A stretch of DNA of 64,000 nucleotides from Bacteroidetes bacterium GWF2_40_14 (GTDB lineage: Bacteria; Bacteroidota; Bacteroidia; Bacteroidales; UBA932). The notes under the pieces were generated by a model, which worked only from the letters and a program-made list of their open reading frames with translations, was not told where the DNA came from and did no database searches. Location of the stretch: NCBI GenBank assembly GCA_001769195.1, contig MEOK01000017.1:92988-156987 (forward strand), read 5' to 3'. Both the position numbers and the translations under genes were made by a program. Shown here one piece after another: positions 9,614 to 18,090 of the stretch (its first letter is position 1; the number at the start of each line of letters is the position of its first letter).

Positions 9614-10087
9614 TTATTTGTGATGATATGGTTCGCCTTTGATAATTGTATATGCTCTGTAAAGTTGTTCTAAAAAAATCACTCTTACCATCTGATGCGA
9701 AAAGGTCATTTTTGAGAGGGAGATCTTTTCATTGGCTCTCTTATAAATATCATCCGAAAAACCATATGCCCCTCCAATTGCGAAGACTACATTTTTTGTA
9801 CCATGAATGCTTTTTTTCTCAATCTGTGAAGCGAATCTCTCAGATGTAAACTCTTCTCCTCTCTCATCCATTAGAATCAATTCGTCATTCGGTTTTAAAT
9901 ACTTCATTATTGCATCTCCCTCCCGCTCTTTAATTTGTTGCCGGGTAAGACTTGACGTTGCTTTAAGCTCTTGTATTTCAATTCTTTGATAACTGACGTA
10001 ATGCTTAAGTCTCTCCTCATAGAGCTCAATTCCGCTCCTGACCCAGGGGAATTCAGTCTTTCCGACAAGCAATAATATTATCTTCAT
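9614..10087 (-). CDS. rlmH: 23S rRNA (pseudouridine1915-N3)-methyltransferase RlmH
   Basis: A 157-residue SPOUT-family methyltransferase at the normal length. The SAM-binding knot is visible as FAIGGAYGFSDDIY, and the C-terminus FSHQMVRVIFLEQLYRAYTI then GEPYHHK is diagnostic. It methylates the pseudouridine at position 1915 of 23S rRNA helix 69 in 70S ribosomes. A TAnnTTTG box ends only 5 bases before the ATG, so the mRNA is probably leaderless or nearly so. The histidine kinase gene follows with a 3-base gap, so both should share a transcript. Confidence 0.97.
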   Translation of the reverse strand: MKIILLLVGKTEFPWVRSGIELYEERLKHYVSYQRIEIQELKATSSLTRQQIKEREGDAIMKYLKPNDELILMDERGEEFTSERFASQIEKKSIHGTKNVVFAIGGAYGFSDDIYKRANEKISLSKMTFSHQMVRVIFLEQLYRAYTIIKGEPYHHK

Positions 10088-10092
10088 TGTTA

Positions 10093-10100
10093 CAAATTTA
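10093..10100 (-). promoter_or_regulatory. -7 box for rlmH-kinase operon
   Basis: On the minus strand this reads TAAATTTG, a full match to TAnnTTTG, 5 bases upstream of the rlmH ATG. Confidence 0.6.
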
Positions 10101-10188
10101 AGATATATTTCAGAAATTCTTTAACTTTATGTTAAAAGGTTATGGCTTGATTTTTGCTGAAATTTATCTATCGACAAATAAAATTGTT

Positions 10189-10587
10189 ATGAGATCTGTA
10201 TTATTTTCTTTGACTGCTGTTTTTTTCGCATTTTCTTCTCTTTCTGCTCAGACTAAAAGTGAGCAGGATGTTTTTGTGCCTATAGCAAAGTATATTCAGA
10301 GTGGTGATTCTGAAAAATTATCTGCATGGTTTGACCAGAATATGGAGATTGACATTCTTGGTACAGTTAATGATTGCAGTAAGGCTCAGGCAAAGCAGAT
10401 CATAAAAGAGTTCTTCAACAATTACTCACCAAAAAGCTTCGTTATTGCATACAGAAGTGGAAAACCTCCAATGAAGTATGCCATAGGCAATCTGAACGCA
10501 GGGGGAAGTAAGTTCAGGGTAACTCTGTTTGTCAAGATACAGGATGATGGAAATTTCATTCAGAAGTTAAGGGTAGAAAAAGAGTAG
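10189..10587 (+). CDS. DUF4783 secreted protein
   Basis: From the ATG at 10189 this is 132 residues with a signal peptide (MRSVLFSLTAVFFAFSSLSA, then Q). The mature part resembles the DUF4783 family of Bacteroidota periplasmic proteins, which have an NTF2-like fold; KAQAKQIIKEFFNNYSPKSF and KYAIGNL are typical. Molecular function is unknown. An upstream start at 10129 would put 20 extra residues before the signal peptide and is unlikely. Family members commonly sit near rlmH, as here. It converges on the sigma-54 regulator with a 1-base gap. Confidence 0.8.
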   Translation: MRSVLFSLTAVFFAFSSLSAQTKSEQDVFVPIAKYIQSGDSEKLSAWFDQNMEIDILGTVNDCSKAQAKQIIKEFFNNYSPKSFVIAYRSGKPPMKYAIGNLNAGGSKFRVTLFVKIQDDGNFIQKLRVEKE

Positions 10588-10588
10588 G

Positions 10589-11752
10589 CTACCTGAAGAC
10601 CGGTTTTGCATAAGCGATAACATCGTCCTTTGTTATTACATTGTTGCTCAGTATCAGCAATCTCTCCACAACATTTCTTAGTTCCCTTATGTTTCCTGTC
10701 CACTTGTATGTGGTAAGTTCGGTAAGAGCTTCATCATCTATGGATCTGTGTAACATGCCACTCTCCTCACAAATCTGGTCTATAAAATGTCTTGCAAGAA
10801 GAGGAATATCTTCTGTCCTCTCACTTAAAGGCGGAACATGTATTATAATTACGCTCAGCCTGTGAAACAAGTCCTCTCTGAATGTTCCTTTTGAAATCTC
10901 CTCTCCGAGATCTTTATTAGTTGCAGCAATCACTCTTACCTTTACGTTGATATCCTTGTCGCTCCCAACCCTGCTGAGCTTGTTTTCCTGTAGCACTCTC
11001 AATACCTTAGCCTGTGCAGCAAGACTCATGTCGCCAATCTCATCCATGAAAAGTGTACCGCCGTCGGCCTGTTCAAACTTGCCTTTGTGTTGTTTCACGG
11101 CAGATGTGAACGCCCCTTTCTCATGTCCGAAAAGTTCACTTTCAATAAGTTCTCCCGGAATAGCAGCACAATTGACTTCGATAAAAGGCATTGTGTTCCT
11201 GCTGCTCTTTTCATGGAGCCACCTTGCGACCAGTTCCTTTCCGGTACCATTGGAGCCTGTTATAAGAACCCTTGCATCTGTAGGGGCCACTCTGTCTATC
11301 ATATCCTTGATTTTCATTATGGCAGATGATACTCCTACAATTTCGGGAATTTTTGCAACTCTTTTCTTAAGGTTTCTTGTCTCTTTAACCAGATTGGTCC
11401 TGTCGGTGGCGTTTCTTAATGTTATAAGAATCCTGTTAAGGTCCAGCGGTTTCTGTATAAAGTCAAATGCTCCTTTTTTTATACATTCAACAGCAGTATC
11501 AATAGATCCGTGGCCGGATATCATTATAACCGATGATTCAACATTTGCTTCATTGAGCTTGTCAAGAAGCTCCATTCCATCCATGTTGGGCATTTTTATG
11601 TCTGAAAAGATCACCTCATAATTGTTGGACGTGGCAAAAGCAAGCCCTTCTGCTCCATCTGCAGCGAGTGTCACCTCGTGCCCTTCGAACTCGAATATCT
11701 CTTTCAATGTATTCCTGATGCTTTTTTCATCATCGATTATAAGTAACTTCAT
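10589..11752 (-). CDS. Sigma-54-dependent response regulator without a DNA-binding domain
   Basis: A 387-residue NtrC-family protein: a receiver domain (phospho-acceptor Asp51 in SDIKMP) followed by an AAA+ sigma-54 activation domain with Walker A GSNGTGKE (166-173), Walker B GGTLFMDEIGDM (231-242), arginine-finger region FREDLFHRL (291-299) and WTGNIREL (351-358). The protein stops about 25 residues after that point, so the usual Fis-type helix-turn-helix is missing. The sigma-54 contact loop reads GAFTSA (213-218) instead of GAFTGA. The start overlaps the ppx stop by 4 bases. The large NtrY-like kinase nearby is the probable partner. Confidence 0.93.
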   Translation of the reverse strand: MKLLIIDDEKSIRNTLKEIFEFEGHEVTLAADGAEGLAFATSNNYEVIFSDIKMPNMDGMELLDKLNEANVESSVIMISGHGSIDTAVECIKKGAFDFIQKPLDLNRILITLRNATDRTNLVKETRNLKKRVAKIPEIVGVSSAIMKIKDMIDRVAPTDARVLITGSNGTGKELVARWLHEKSSRNTMPFIEVNCAAIPGELIESELFGHEKGAFTSAVKQHKGKFEQADGGTLFMDEIGDMSLAAQAKVLRVLQENKLSRVGSDKDINVKVRVIAATNKDLGEEISKGTFREDLFHRLSVIIIHVPPLSERTEDIPLLARHFIDQICEESGMLHRSIDDEALTELTTYKWTGNIRELRNVVERLLILSNNVITKDDVIAYAKPVFR

Positions 11753-12687
11753 AGTTTAAATGTTTGCTTTTTATTTATGGACTCTGCAATTTCTGTCATA
11801 CCCCCCTCCTTAAGCGAGTATGACGACTGGTAAAGCTCCTGAATATTGCACCTCTTGATTACCAGTTGAACAAATATACTGCCAAGAACCATATAGTCTA
11901 CCCGGAAAGGTGTCATCCGCGGCATCTGCATCCTCTCCTCTCTGGTTGACTTGAGCAGTATTTCGTGCAGGTTTCTTAGTTTTTCCATATCCAACTCCCT
12001 AGCTGGTAAAGAGCTGTCATCATCGGTATAAAGCAACTCCCTGAGTGTGTCAAAAGAGCCTGATGAACCAATCATGAAAACCGGCTTGTATTGCTTGCAT
12101 GCTGTCCATAAATTATATAGCGACTTCTCCAGATAGCTTTCAATATCTTCAACCTGTCTCTCTTTTATAGGATCTTCCGGATTAAAAAGTTCCCTTAATC
12201 TTACAACACCGAGATTAAAGCTCTCTTTCCAGTATATCTTGTTTTTATCTGCAATAATCAGTTCGTTGCTGCCTCCACCTATGTCACACATAAGGACTTT
12301 TTCGTCATACAGAAAAACCGACTCTCTGATACCCTTGTATGTGAGCTCTGCCTCTCTGTCTCCAGATATTGTCTCAACCTCCACGCCAAATCTCTGACTT
12401 ATAATTTTTATAAAATCCTGCCCGTTTCTTGCGTCTCGTATAGCTGATGTTGCAAATGCCTTTATAAGGTCTGCTCCTCCTGAGTTTTTCACCTCTTTCA
12501 TCAATTCTCCAAATACCTCAACAGAAGATTCGATTGTCTGAAGGCTCAGCAAGCCGCTTGAGAAGCCTCCTGATCCTATGAAAGAAGGTATTTTGACAAC
12601 TCGTTCTATCTTGCATTTTCCGTCGGATATATCGGCTGTCAGTAAGTTGAAAACATGGGTTCCCAAGTCAAGAATAGCAACTTTCAT
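11749..12687 (-). CDS. Exopolyphosphatase / pppGpp phosphohydrolase family protein
   Basis: From the ATG at 12687 this is 312 residues of the ASKHA-fold Ppx/GppA family. It begins MKVAILDLGTHVFNLL, the phosphate-1 motif (usually DxGSNS; here the Ser is replaced), and contains FATSAIRDARNG and the phosphate-2 loop LMCDIGGGSNEL. It lacks the C-terminal HD domain of long Ppx enzymes, as is common in Bacteroidota. Substrate could be polyphosphate or pppGpp. A -7 box 14 bases upstream supports this start over the longer frame. Its stop overlaps the sigma-54 regulator start (ATGA), so the two are coupled. Confidence 0.88.
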   Translation of the reverse strand: MKVAILDLGTHVFNLLTADISDGKCKIERVVKIPSFIGSGGFSSGLLSLQTIESSVEVFGELMKEVKNSGGADLIKAFATSAIRDARNGQDFIKIISQRFGVEVETISGDREAELTYKGIRESVFLYDEKVLMCDIGGGSNELIIADKNKIYWKESFNLGVVRLRELFNPEDPIKERQVEDIESYLEKSLYNLWTACKQYKPVFMIGSSGSFDTLRELLYTDDDSSLPARELDMEKLRNLHEILLKSTREERMQMPRMTPFRVDYMVLGSIFVQLVIKRCNIQELYQSSYSLKEGGMTEIAESINKKQTFKL

Positions 12688-12701
12688 CAATATTATTTTC
12701 A

Positions 12702-12709
12702 CAAAGATA
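12702..12709 (-). promoter_or_regulatory. -7 box for ppx-regulator operon
   Basis: The minus strand reads TATCTTTG, a full TAnnTTTG match, 14 bases before the ATG at 12687. It is only 13 bases from the opposing cmk box. Confidence 0.65.
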
Positions 12710-12722
12710 ATCCTTTTTTGTG

Positions 12723-12730
12723 TATGTTTG
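12723..12730 (+). promoter_or_regulatory. -7 box for cmk operon
   Basis: TATGTTTG matches TAnnTTTG and ends 10 bases before the cmk ATG at 12741. It is divergent from the ppx box. Confidence 0.65.
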
Positions 12731-12740
12731 TCTTTATTAA

Positions 12741-13442
12741 ATGAGCATGAAAATTCCAAAAATCATTATAGCCATAGACGGCCACTCTTCCACTGGTAAA
12801 AGCAGTTTCGCAAAGATTATTGCAGCAAAATACGGATTGATATATGTAGATACGGGTGCACTCTACAGGGGGGTGACATTATATGCTATAAGGAAAAAAT
12901 TAATAGACTCCTGCAATAAAATAGATACGGAGGCGCTTGACAAGGCTTATGACTTTATTAATCTTGAGTTCCGTACCAACGCATGTGATGGCCGAAGTGA
13001 ACTGTATCTGAATGGAGAGTTGATAGAGAGAGAGGTAAGAGGGCTTGAGGTCTCCGGCAAGGTAAGTTTCATTGCAGCTCTTCCACATGTGAGGGAGTTT
13101 GTTGACAAAATACTCAGGATGTATGGCGAGAGAAAAGGAGTGGTGATGGATGGAAGAGATATTGGCACCGTTGTCTTTCCCAATGCAGAACTGAAAATTT
13201 TCATGACGGCAGATGCTGGTGTGAGGGCTGCCAGAAGGTACAAGGAGCTTATTGAAAAAGGAGAAAATGCAAATTATGAAGATGTGCTGCAGAATATTGT
13301 CCAGAGAGATTTCTTAGATGAAAACAGGGAGGCGGCCCCCCTGAGAAGAGCGGAGGACGCCATTATACTAGACAATAGCAAAATGTCTATAGATGAACAG
13401 ATTGTATGGTTTGACAAAATAGTATCCCAGAGATGGAACTAA
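12741..13442 (+). CDS. cmk: Cytidylate kinase
   Basis: A 233-residue (d)CMP kinase with P-loop GHSSTGKSS (14-22), YVDTGALYRGVTLYA and the nucleotide-binding DGRDIGTVVFPNAELK segment, all diagnostic of Cmk. It phosphorylates CMP and dCMP in the pyrimidine pathway. A second in-frame ATG three codons in is an alternative start. It overlaps ispH by 10 bases; a cmk-ispH pair is common in Bacteroidota. Confidence 0.96.
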   Translation: MSMKIPKIIIAIDGHSSTGKSSFAKIIAAKYGLIYVDTGALYRGVTLYAIRKKLIDSCNKIDTEALDKAYDFINLEFRTNACDGRSELYLNGELIEREVRGLEVSGKVSFIAALPHVREFVDKILRMYGERKGVVMDGRDIGTVVFPNAELKIFMTADAGVRAARRYKELIEKGENANYEDVLQNIVQRDFLDENREAAPLRRAEDAIILDNSKMSIDEQIVWFDKIVSQRWN

Positions 13443-14311
13443 GGGTGGAGGTTGACACAAAATCCGGCTTTTGTTACGGAGTCGTGAGAGCTATCAAAGA
13501 GGCAGAAGTCTTCTTGGACGGCAATGAAAAATTATATTCTCTCGGGTCTATAGTTCACAACAATACAGAACTGAGCCGTCTTAGAAAGAGGGGAATGGAA
13601 GTGGTTACGCACAAAGATATTGAGCAACTGAAGAATTCTGTAATATTCATAAGGGCTCATGGCGAACCACCCTCAAGCTACGAGATTGCCGCCAGGAATA
13701 ATCTTAAACTTATTGACTGTACTTGTCCCGTAGTCCTGAAACTTCAAGAAAGAATCAAAGATAGTTATACAAAGCTCAGGAGAGTAAACGGACAATTGCT
13801 TATATTCGGCAAACAGGGACATGCGGAGGTTAACGGACTGGTTGGACAGGTAGAGGGTGATGCAATAATTATTGAGAACATCCAGGATCTTATTAAGGTT
13901 GATTTCACTCGCCCCATTAGTATATTCTCCCAAACCACAAAAGACCCTCAGGAGTACAAGGAGATTTGCGACATGATAAGGGAGAAGGTGGTCATGGCAG
14001 GAGGGTTACTGGATAACTTCAAATCACACAACACAATCTGCGGACAGGTCTCTTCCAGACATCCCCATCTTAAGGAGTTCTCAAAAAAACACTCGGTTAT
14101 ACTGTTCGTTACAGGAAAAGAGAGTTCAAACGGGAAGATTCTGTATGAATGCTGCAAGACAGCAAATCCAAGGTCATACAGCATTGAGAGTACAGACGAA
14201 ATTCATAGGGAGTGGTTTATGGACGGAGATTCTGTGGGAGTTTGCGGTGCAACATCCACACCTATGTGGCTCCTTGAAGATGTAGCTCACTTTCTCACAG
14301 ATAAACTTTGA
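13433..14311 (+). CDS. ispH: 4-hydroxy-3-methylbut-2-enyl diphosphate reductase
   Basis: A 292-residue IspH (LytB), the last enzyme of the MEP isoprenoid pathway, an iron-sulfur reductase making IPP and DMAPP. The three cluster cysteines are in SGFCYGVVRA (Cys14), DCTCPVV, and NTICGQVSSR; FIRAHGEPPSSYE and CGATSTPMWLLEDV are further family motifs. The start lies inside cmk (10-base overlap) and priA begins 4 bases after the stop, so cmk-ispH-priA is one operon. Confidence 0.97.
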   Translation: MELRVEVDTKSGFCYGVVRAIKEAEVFLDGNEKLYSLGSIVHNNTELSRLRKRGMEVVTHKDIEQLKNSVIFIRAHGEPPSSYEIAARNNLKLIDCTCPVVLKLQERIKDSYTKLRRVNGQLLIFGKQGHAEVNGLVGQVEGDAIIIENIQDLIKVDFTRPISIFSQTTKDPQEYKEICDMIREKVVMAGGLLDNFKSHNTICGQVSSRHPHLKEFSKKHSVILFVTGKESSNGKILYECCKTANPRSYSIESTDEIHREWFMDGDSVGVCGATSTPMWLLEDVAHFLTDKL

Positions 14312-14315
14312 TGAT

Positions 14316-16316
14316 ATGTCTGAAATTCCGGCACTTTTCTCAAAGGTCATTCTGCCTCTTAAAATAAGAGGCGATATATATTATATTGTTCCTGAGCATC
14401 TTGCAGGAGATATTAAAAAAGGTTCCAGAGTTATTGTAAATTTTGCCAACAGAGAATATTCTGCAGTAATTTCGGACTTGTGCGTCTCCACCGGAGGGTT
14501 CAAGGGCTCGCTTAAGGAGATTCTGTCTGTACTTCCATCTCATCCTGTACAGTCCGGTGAACTTGAGTTCTGGCACTGGATATCCGAATACTACATGTGC
14601 ACCATAGGAGAAGTATACAAGGCAGCATATCCTAACAATTCCAGTCCGGAAAAACAGGCCAGAACAAAAAAAGAGATTGTTTATACTGACAAAGAAAATG
14701 TGCTTCCTTCGCTTTCTAAAGAGCAGAATGAAGCCTTTACCCTTATAAATGAAGCCTTTGCCAATAAAAAAGTGGCTCTTTTAAATGGAGTTACAGGATC
14801 GGGGAAGACAGAAATATATATACACCTTGCAAGTGAGCAGATAAAGAGGGGGATGTCCGTTCTCTACATGGTCCCCGAAATAGCTTTAAGCCGTCAATTG
14901 AGTACAAGACTGGCAAAGATTTTCGGGAACAGACTGTTGATATATCATTCCAGAGAGAGCACCGGCGAGCGTAAAAGGGTTCATAATTTTATAAGCAAAG
15001 GTGAAGAACCTTATATAATTCTTGGGCTACGGTCATCTCTCTTTTTACCATTCCGTAACCTTGGCCTGATTATAGTTGACGAGGAACATGATGCTTCCTA
15101 TAAGCAGACAGATCCGGCACCACGCTATAATGCGAGAGACAGTGCCATTATGCTTGCCGGCATCCACCAAGCCAGGATTCTTCTTGGGTCCGCTACTCCT
15201 TCTCTCGAAAGTTTATTCAATGCCTTCTCCAACAGATACTCTCTGATTGAACTCAAAGGAAAGTTTTTTGGAGCAATACCTCCTGTCATTGAAATTATTG
15301 ATACTATCAGGGAATCAAAGAGAGGCAGAATGGAGGGAGTTTTTTCCACAGCAATGCTAAAAAGTATTGAGGATACAATTGCTGCAGGAGAGCAGGTTCT
15401 GATCTTCAGAAACAGAAGGTCATATTCTCCTATAGTCCAGTGCCTGTATTGCGGCGATATTCCAAAGTGTCCGCACTGCAATGTTTCCCTGAGCTATCAC
15501 AAGTCAAGGGAGGAGTTAAGGTGTCATTACTGCGACCATCATGTCCGGTTCAGTACTATCTGTTCCAAATGCGGCAAGCCGGGATTGAAGGACAGAGGAA
15601 CCGGAACCGAAAAAATTGAAGAGTTGGTAAAGCTCCGCTTCCCTTTGGCAAGGATAGATCGTTTTGACTTTGAAACCACCAGGAGTAAATTGAGAGAGAA
15701 TAGGATACTTAAGGATTTTGCTCAGCATAAGCTTGATATCCTGGTGGGTACCCAGATGATAAGCAAAGGGTTTGACTTCGAAAACCTCTCTCTTATATGC
15801 CTTTTGCAAGCCGACAGTATGCTTGCAATACAGGATTTCAGGGCAAACGAAAGAGCGCTGCAGCTCCTCACACAACTCTCAGGCAGAGCAGGGAGAAAGT
15901 ATAAACAAGGGAAAATAATTATTCAGACCGCTCAGGCAGAACATCCTGTTTATAAGAGTTTTGTTGGTGAACAAGAGACCATCTCCGACCTTCTTGATGA
16001 GAGGAAAGAGTTTGATTATCCACCCTTTGTCAGGCTCATTAAAATCACTCTCAGTTGTACGGACAGAAATAAATTGAAACTGGCTGCCAGTAAGTTGGCA
16101 GATTTATTAGCCGATTGGGGAGTCAAGGAGTTTTCAGGGCCCTTCTCACCATTAATTGACAGGTTGAGAGGTGAATATATGCTGCAGTTCTGGTTGAAGT
16201 TACCTAAAGACAATACAGCTCCCGCTATCAAGAAAATCATTACGCAAGGGATTGACAAACTGATTATTAAAGAGTATTCGTCTGTTAAGATATCACTGGA
16301 TGCCGACCCTCTTTAA
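14316..16316 (+). CDS. priA: Primosomal replication protein N' (PriA helicase)
   Basis: A 666-residue superfamily-2 helicase that restarts stalled replication forks. It has an N-terminal DNA-binding region, Walker A GVTGSGKTE (158-166), a DEEH box in LIIVDEEHDASYKQ, GSATPSLESL, and the PriA zinc-binding insert with eight cysteines (CLYCGDIPKCPHC, then CHYC and CSKC, about 373-418), followed by GTGTEKIEE and ISKGFDFENL. It is somewhat shorter than E. coli PriA (732) but all helicase and zinc motifs are present. Confidence 0.96.
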   Translation: MSEIPALFSKVILPLKIRGDIYYIVPEHLAGDIKKGSRVIVNFANREYSAVISDLCVSTGGFKGSLKEILSVLPSHPVQSGELEFWHWISEYYMCTIGEVYKAAYPNNSSPEKQARTKKEIVYTDKENVLPSLSKEQNEAFTLINEAFANKKVALLNGVTGSGKTEIYIHLASEQIKRGMSVLYMVPEIALSRQLSTRLAKIFGNRLLIYHSRESTGERKRVHNFISKGEEPYIILGLRSSLFLPFRNLGLIIVDEEHDASYKQTDPAPRYNARDSAIMLAGIHQARILLGSATPSLESLFNAFSNRYSLIELKGKFFGAIPPVIEIIDTIRESKRGRMEGVFSTAMLKSIEDTIAAGEQVLIFRNRRSYSPIVQCLYCGDIPKCPHCNVSLSYHKSREELRCHYCDHHVRFSTICSKCGKPGLKDRGTGTEKIEELVKLRFPLARIDRFDFETTRSKLRENRILKDFAQHKLDILVGTQMISKGFDFENLSLICLLQADSMLAIQDFRANERALQLLTQLSGRAGRKYKQGKIIIQTAQAEHPVYKSFVGEQETISDLLDERKEFDYPPFVRLIKITLSCTDRNKLKLAASKLADLLADWGVKEFSGPFSPLIDRLRGEYMLQFWLKLPKDNTAPAIKKIITQGIDKLIIKEYSSVKISLDADPL

Positions 16317-16366
16317 TCAATTTTGCCCGAAATACAATAATATTAGTTATGCAAAAAAAGATTTTG

Positions 16367-16374
16367 TAATTTTG
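16367..16374 (+). promoter_or_regulatory. -7 box for parA-parB cluster
   Basis: TAATTTTG matches TAnnTTTG, 35 bases upstream of the parA ATG, in the 93-base gap after priA. Confidence 0.5.
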
Positions 16375-16409
16375 CGTGTTGACAAGGCAAATAATGTATA
16401 TTTTATCAT

Positions 16410-17177
16410 ATGGGAAAAATCATAGCAATAGCAAATCAGAAAGGCGGGGTAGGTAAGACCACCACAGCGATCAATCTGGCGGCCTCTCTGGCGGTAATGG
16501 AAAAAAAGACATTGATAGTTGATGCAGATCCTCAGGCTAATTCTACCTCAGGATTTAATTTCGACCCTGATTCCAACTCGCAGCTAACACTATATGAGAC
16601 ACTTATTGGAAATGTCAATATTAAAGATATTCTTCTCGATACCGATATCCCTGGTTTAAGACTTGCCCCTTCTCATATTAACCTTGTAGGGGCAGAGATA
16701 GAGATGCTCAATATCCCAGACAGAGAGCTCGTTCTCAAACATTCCCTGGAAACTATAAAGGATGATTATGACTTTATAATCATTGACTGCTCCCCTTCTC
16801 TTGGTGTAATTACCATCAATTCCCTGTCGGCAGCAGATTCTGTACTGATTCCTGTACAATGTGAATATTTTGCCCTTGAAGGTCTTGGCAAGCTTTTAAA
16901 TACAATTAAACTGGTCCAGAACAGGCTTAACCGCAATTTACAGATTGAGGGCTTTCTACTTACTATGTTTGACAGCAGGCTCAGACATGCGAATCAGGTT
17001 GTAGAAGAGGTTAAAAATCATTTTAACGAAATGGTTTTCAACACAATTATTCAAAGAAATGTCAAGTTGAGCGAAGCTCCCTCTTTTGGGAAGCCGGTTA
17101 TTTTACATGACGCAGTTTCAGTTGGGTCCAACAACTACCTGAACCTGGCAAAAGAGATTATTAAAAAGAATTCATAG
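16410..17177 (+). CDS. parA: Chromosome partitioning ATPase ParA (Soj)
   Basis: A 255-residue ParA/MinD-superfamily ATPase. It has the deviant Walker [10 protein letters not shown] preceded by [16 protein letters not shown], and [14 protein letters not shown]. The length and absence of an N-terminal HTH point to the chromosomal Soj type, which forms gradients on the nucleoid to move ParB-parS complexes. It is followed by parB after 8 bases. Confidence 0.96.
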   Translation: MGKIIAIANQKGGVGKTTTAINLAASLAVMEKKTLIVDADPQANSTSGFNFDPDSNSQLTLYETLIGNVNIKDILLDTDIPGLRLAPSHINLVGAEIEMLNIPDRELVLKHSLETIKDDYDFIIIDCSPSLGVITINSLSAADSVLIPVQCEYFALEGLGKLLNTIKLVQNRLNRNLQIEGFLLTMFDSRLRHANQVVEEVKNHFNEMVFNTIIQRNVKLSEAPSFGKPVILHDAVSVGSNNYLNLAKEIIKKNS

Positions 17178-17185
17178 TTTACAAA

Positions 17186-18085
17186 ATGAAGAAACCTGTT
17201 TTAGGAAGGGGGCTTGGTGCCCTGATATCGGATGCCGGCAATATGCAGTTCAACAGGCCGTCTACATATGAGACCCAACCGTCACTTGCATCCATAGCAG
17301 AGATTCCGGTTGGGAAAATTGATGCAAATCCATATCAGCCAAGAAGCACTTTTGATGAAGACTCACTTGCAGAACTTGCAGAATCAATTAAATCACTCGG
17401 ACTGATACAGCCGATCACTGTAAGACTGGTTGAGGGGAACAGATTTCAGATAATTAGCGGGGAGAGACGCTTTAGGGCAGCTACCTTTGCAGGTTTGACA
17501 TCAATACCGGCATATATCCGTAAAGCCGATGATCAGGGAATGCTGGAGATGGCAATTGTGGAGAACATACAGCGGGAAAATCTTGACTCTATAGAGATAG
17601 CACTCAGTTTCCAAAGACTCATAGAAGAGTGCAATCTTACACAAGAAGCTATGGCAGACAGGGTTGGGAAAAAGAGAACAACCATTACAAATTATCTGCG
17701 TCTTTTAAAATTGCCTGCAGAGATACAACTTGCAATAAGAGCAAAAATGTTGACTATGGGGCATGCAAGGGCACTTCTGGCACTTGACAACTCCAGAAAA
17801 CAATTGAAACTCTGCAACCAGATTATTGAACAGGATCTTTCCGTAAGGCAGGTCGAAGCAAAAATCAAGAAGATGGCAGGTACCGACAACACTAAAAAGA
17901 ATATTGACAATAATCCAGAACTGGACGATTCATATTTCAGGCTCCTTGATATTTTTGGAAGGTATTTCAACAACAACATCAGCCTTAAGAAGGGTGACAA
18001 CGGAAAGGGTTCCATTACAATCCACTTTTCCGGAGATGATGAAGTTGTAAATTTTTTAAATGCGATTGAGAAAGCAAATATCTGA
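17186..18085 (+). CDS. parB: Chromosome partitioning protein ParB (Spo0J)
   Basis: A 299-residue ParB. It starts with the typical KKPVLGRGLGALISDA, followed by the N-terminal CTPase/nuclease-like domain with NPYQPR and ISGERRFRAA, the helix-turn-helix domain (LTQEAMADRVGKKRTTITNY) and a C-terminal dimerisation segment. It binds parS near the origin and loads as a CTP-dependent clamp. I found no full parS site in the window. It lies in an operon with parA upstream and a DUF5683 gene 5 bases downstream. Confidence 0.96.
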   Translation: MKKPVLGRGLGALISDAGNMQFNRPSTYETQPSLASIAEIPVGKIDANPYQPRSTFDEDSLAELAESIKSLGLIQPITVRLVEGNRFQIISGERRFRAATFAGLTSIPAYIRKADDQGMLEMAIVENIQRENLDSIEIALSFQRLIEECNLTQEAMADRVGKKRTTITNYLRLLKLPAEIQLAIRAKMLTMGHARALLALDNSRKQLKLCNQIIEQDLSVRQVEAKIKKMAGTDNTKKNIDNNPELDDSYFRLLDIFGRYFNNNISLKKGDNGKGSITIHFSGDDEVVNFLNAIEKANI

Positions 18086-18090
18086 CCTGT

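Noticed and set aside
11085-11105. Half of a parS-like palindrome (TGTTTCAC) near 11090
   Set aside because: The second half does not match and it lies inside the regulator gene. No full parS was found near parAB.
10947-11621. A 224-residue open frame opposite the sigma-54 regulator
   Set aside because: It is the reverse complement of strongly conserved AAA+ and receiver coding sequence, has no recognisable domain, and is a codon-bias shadow.
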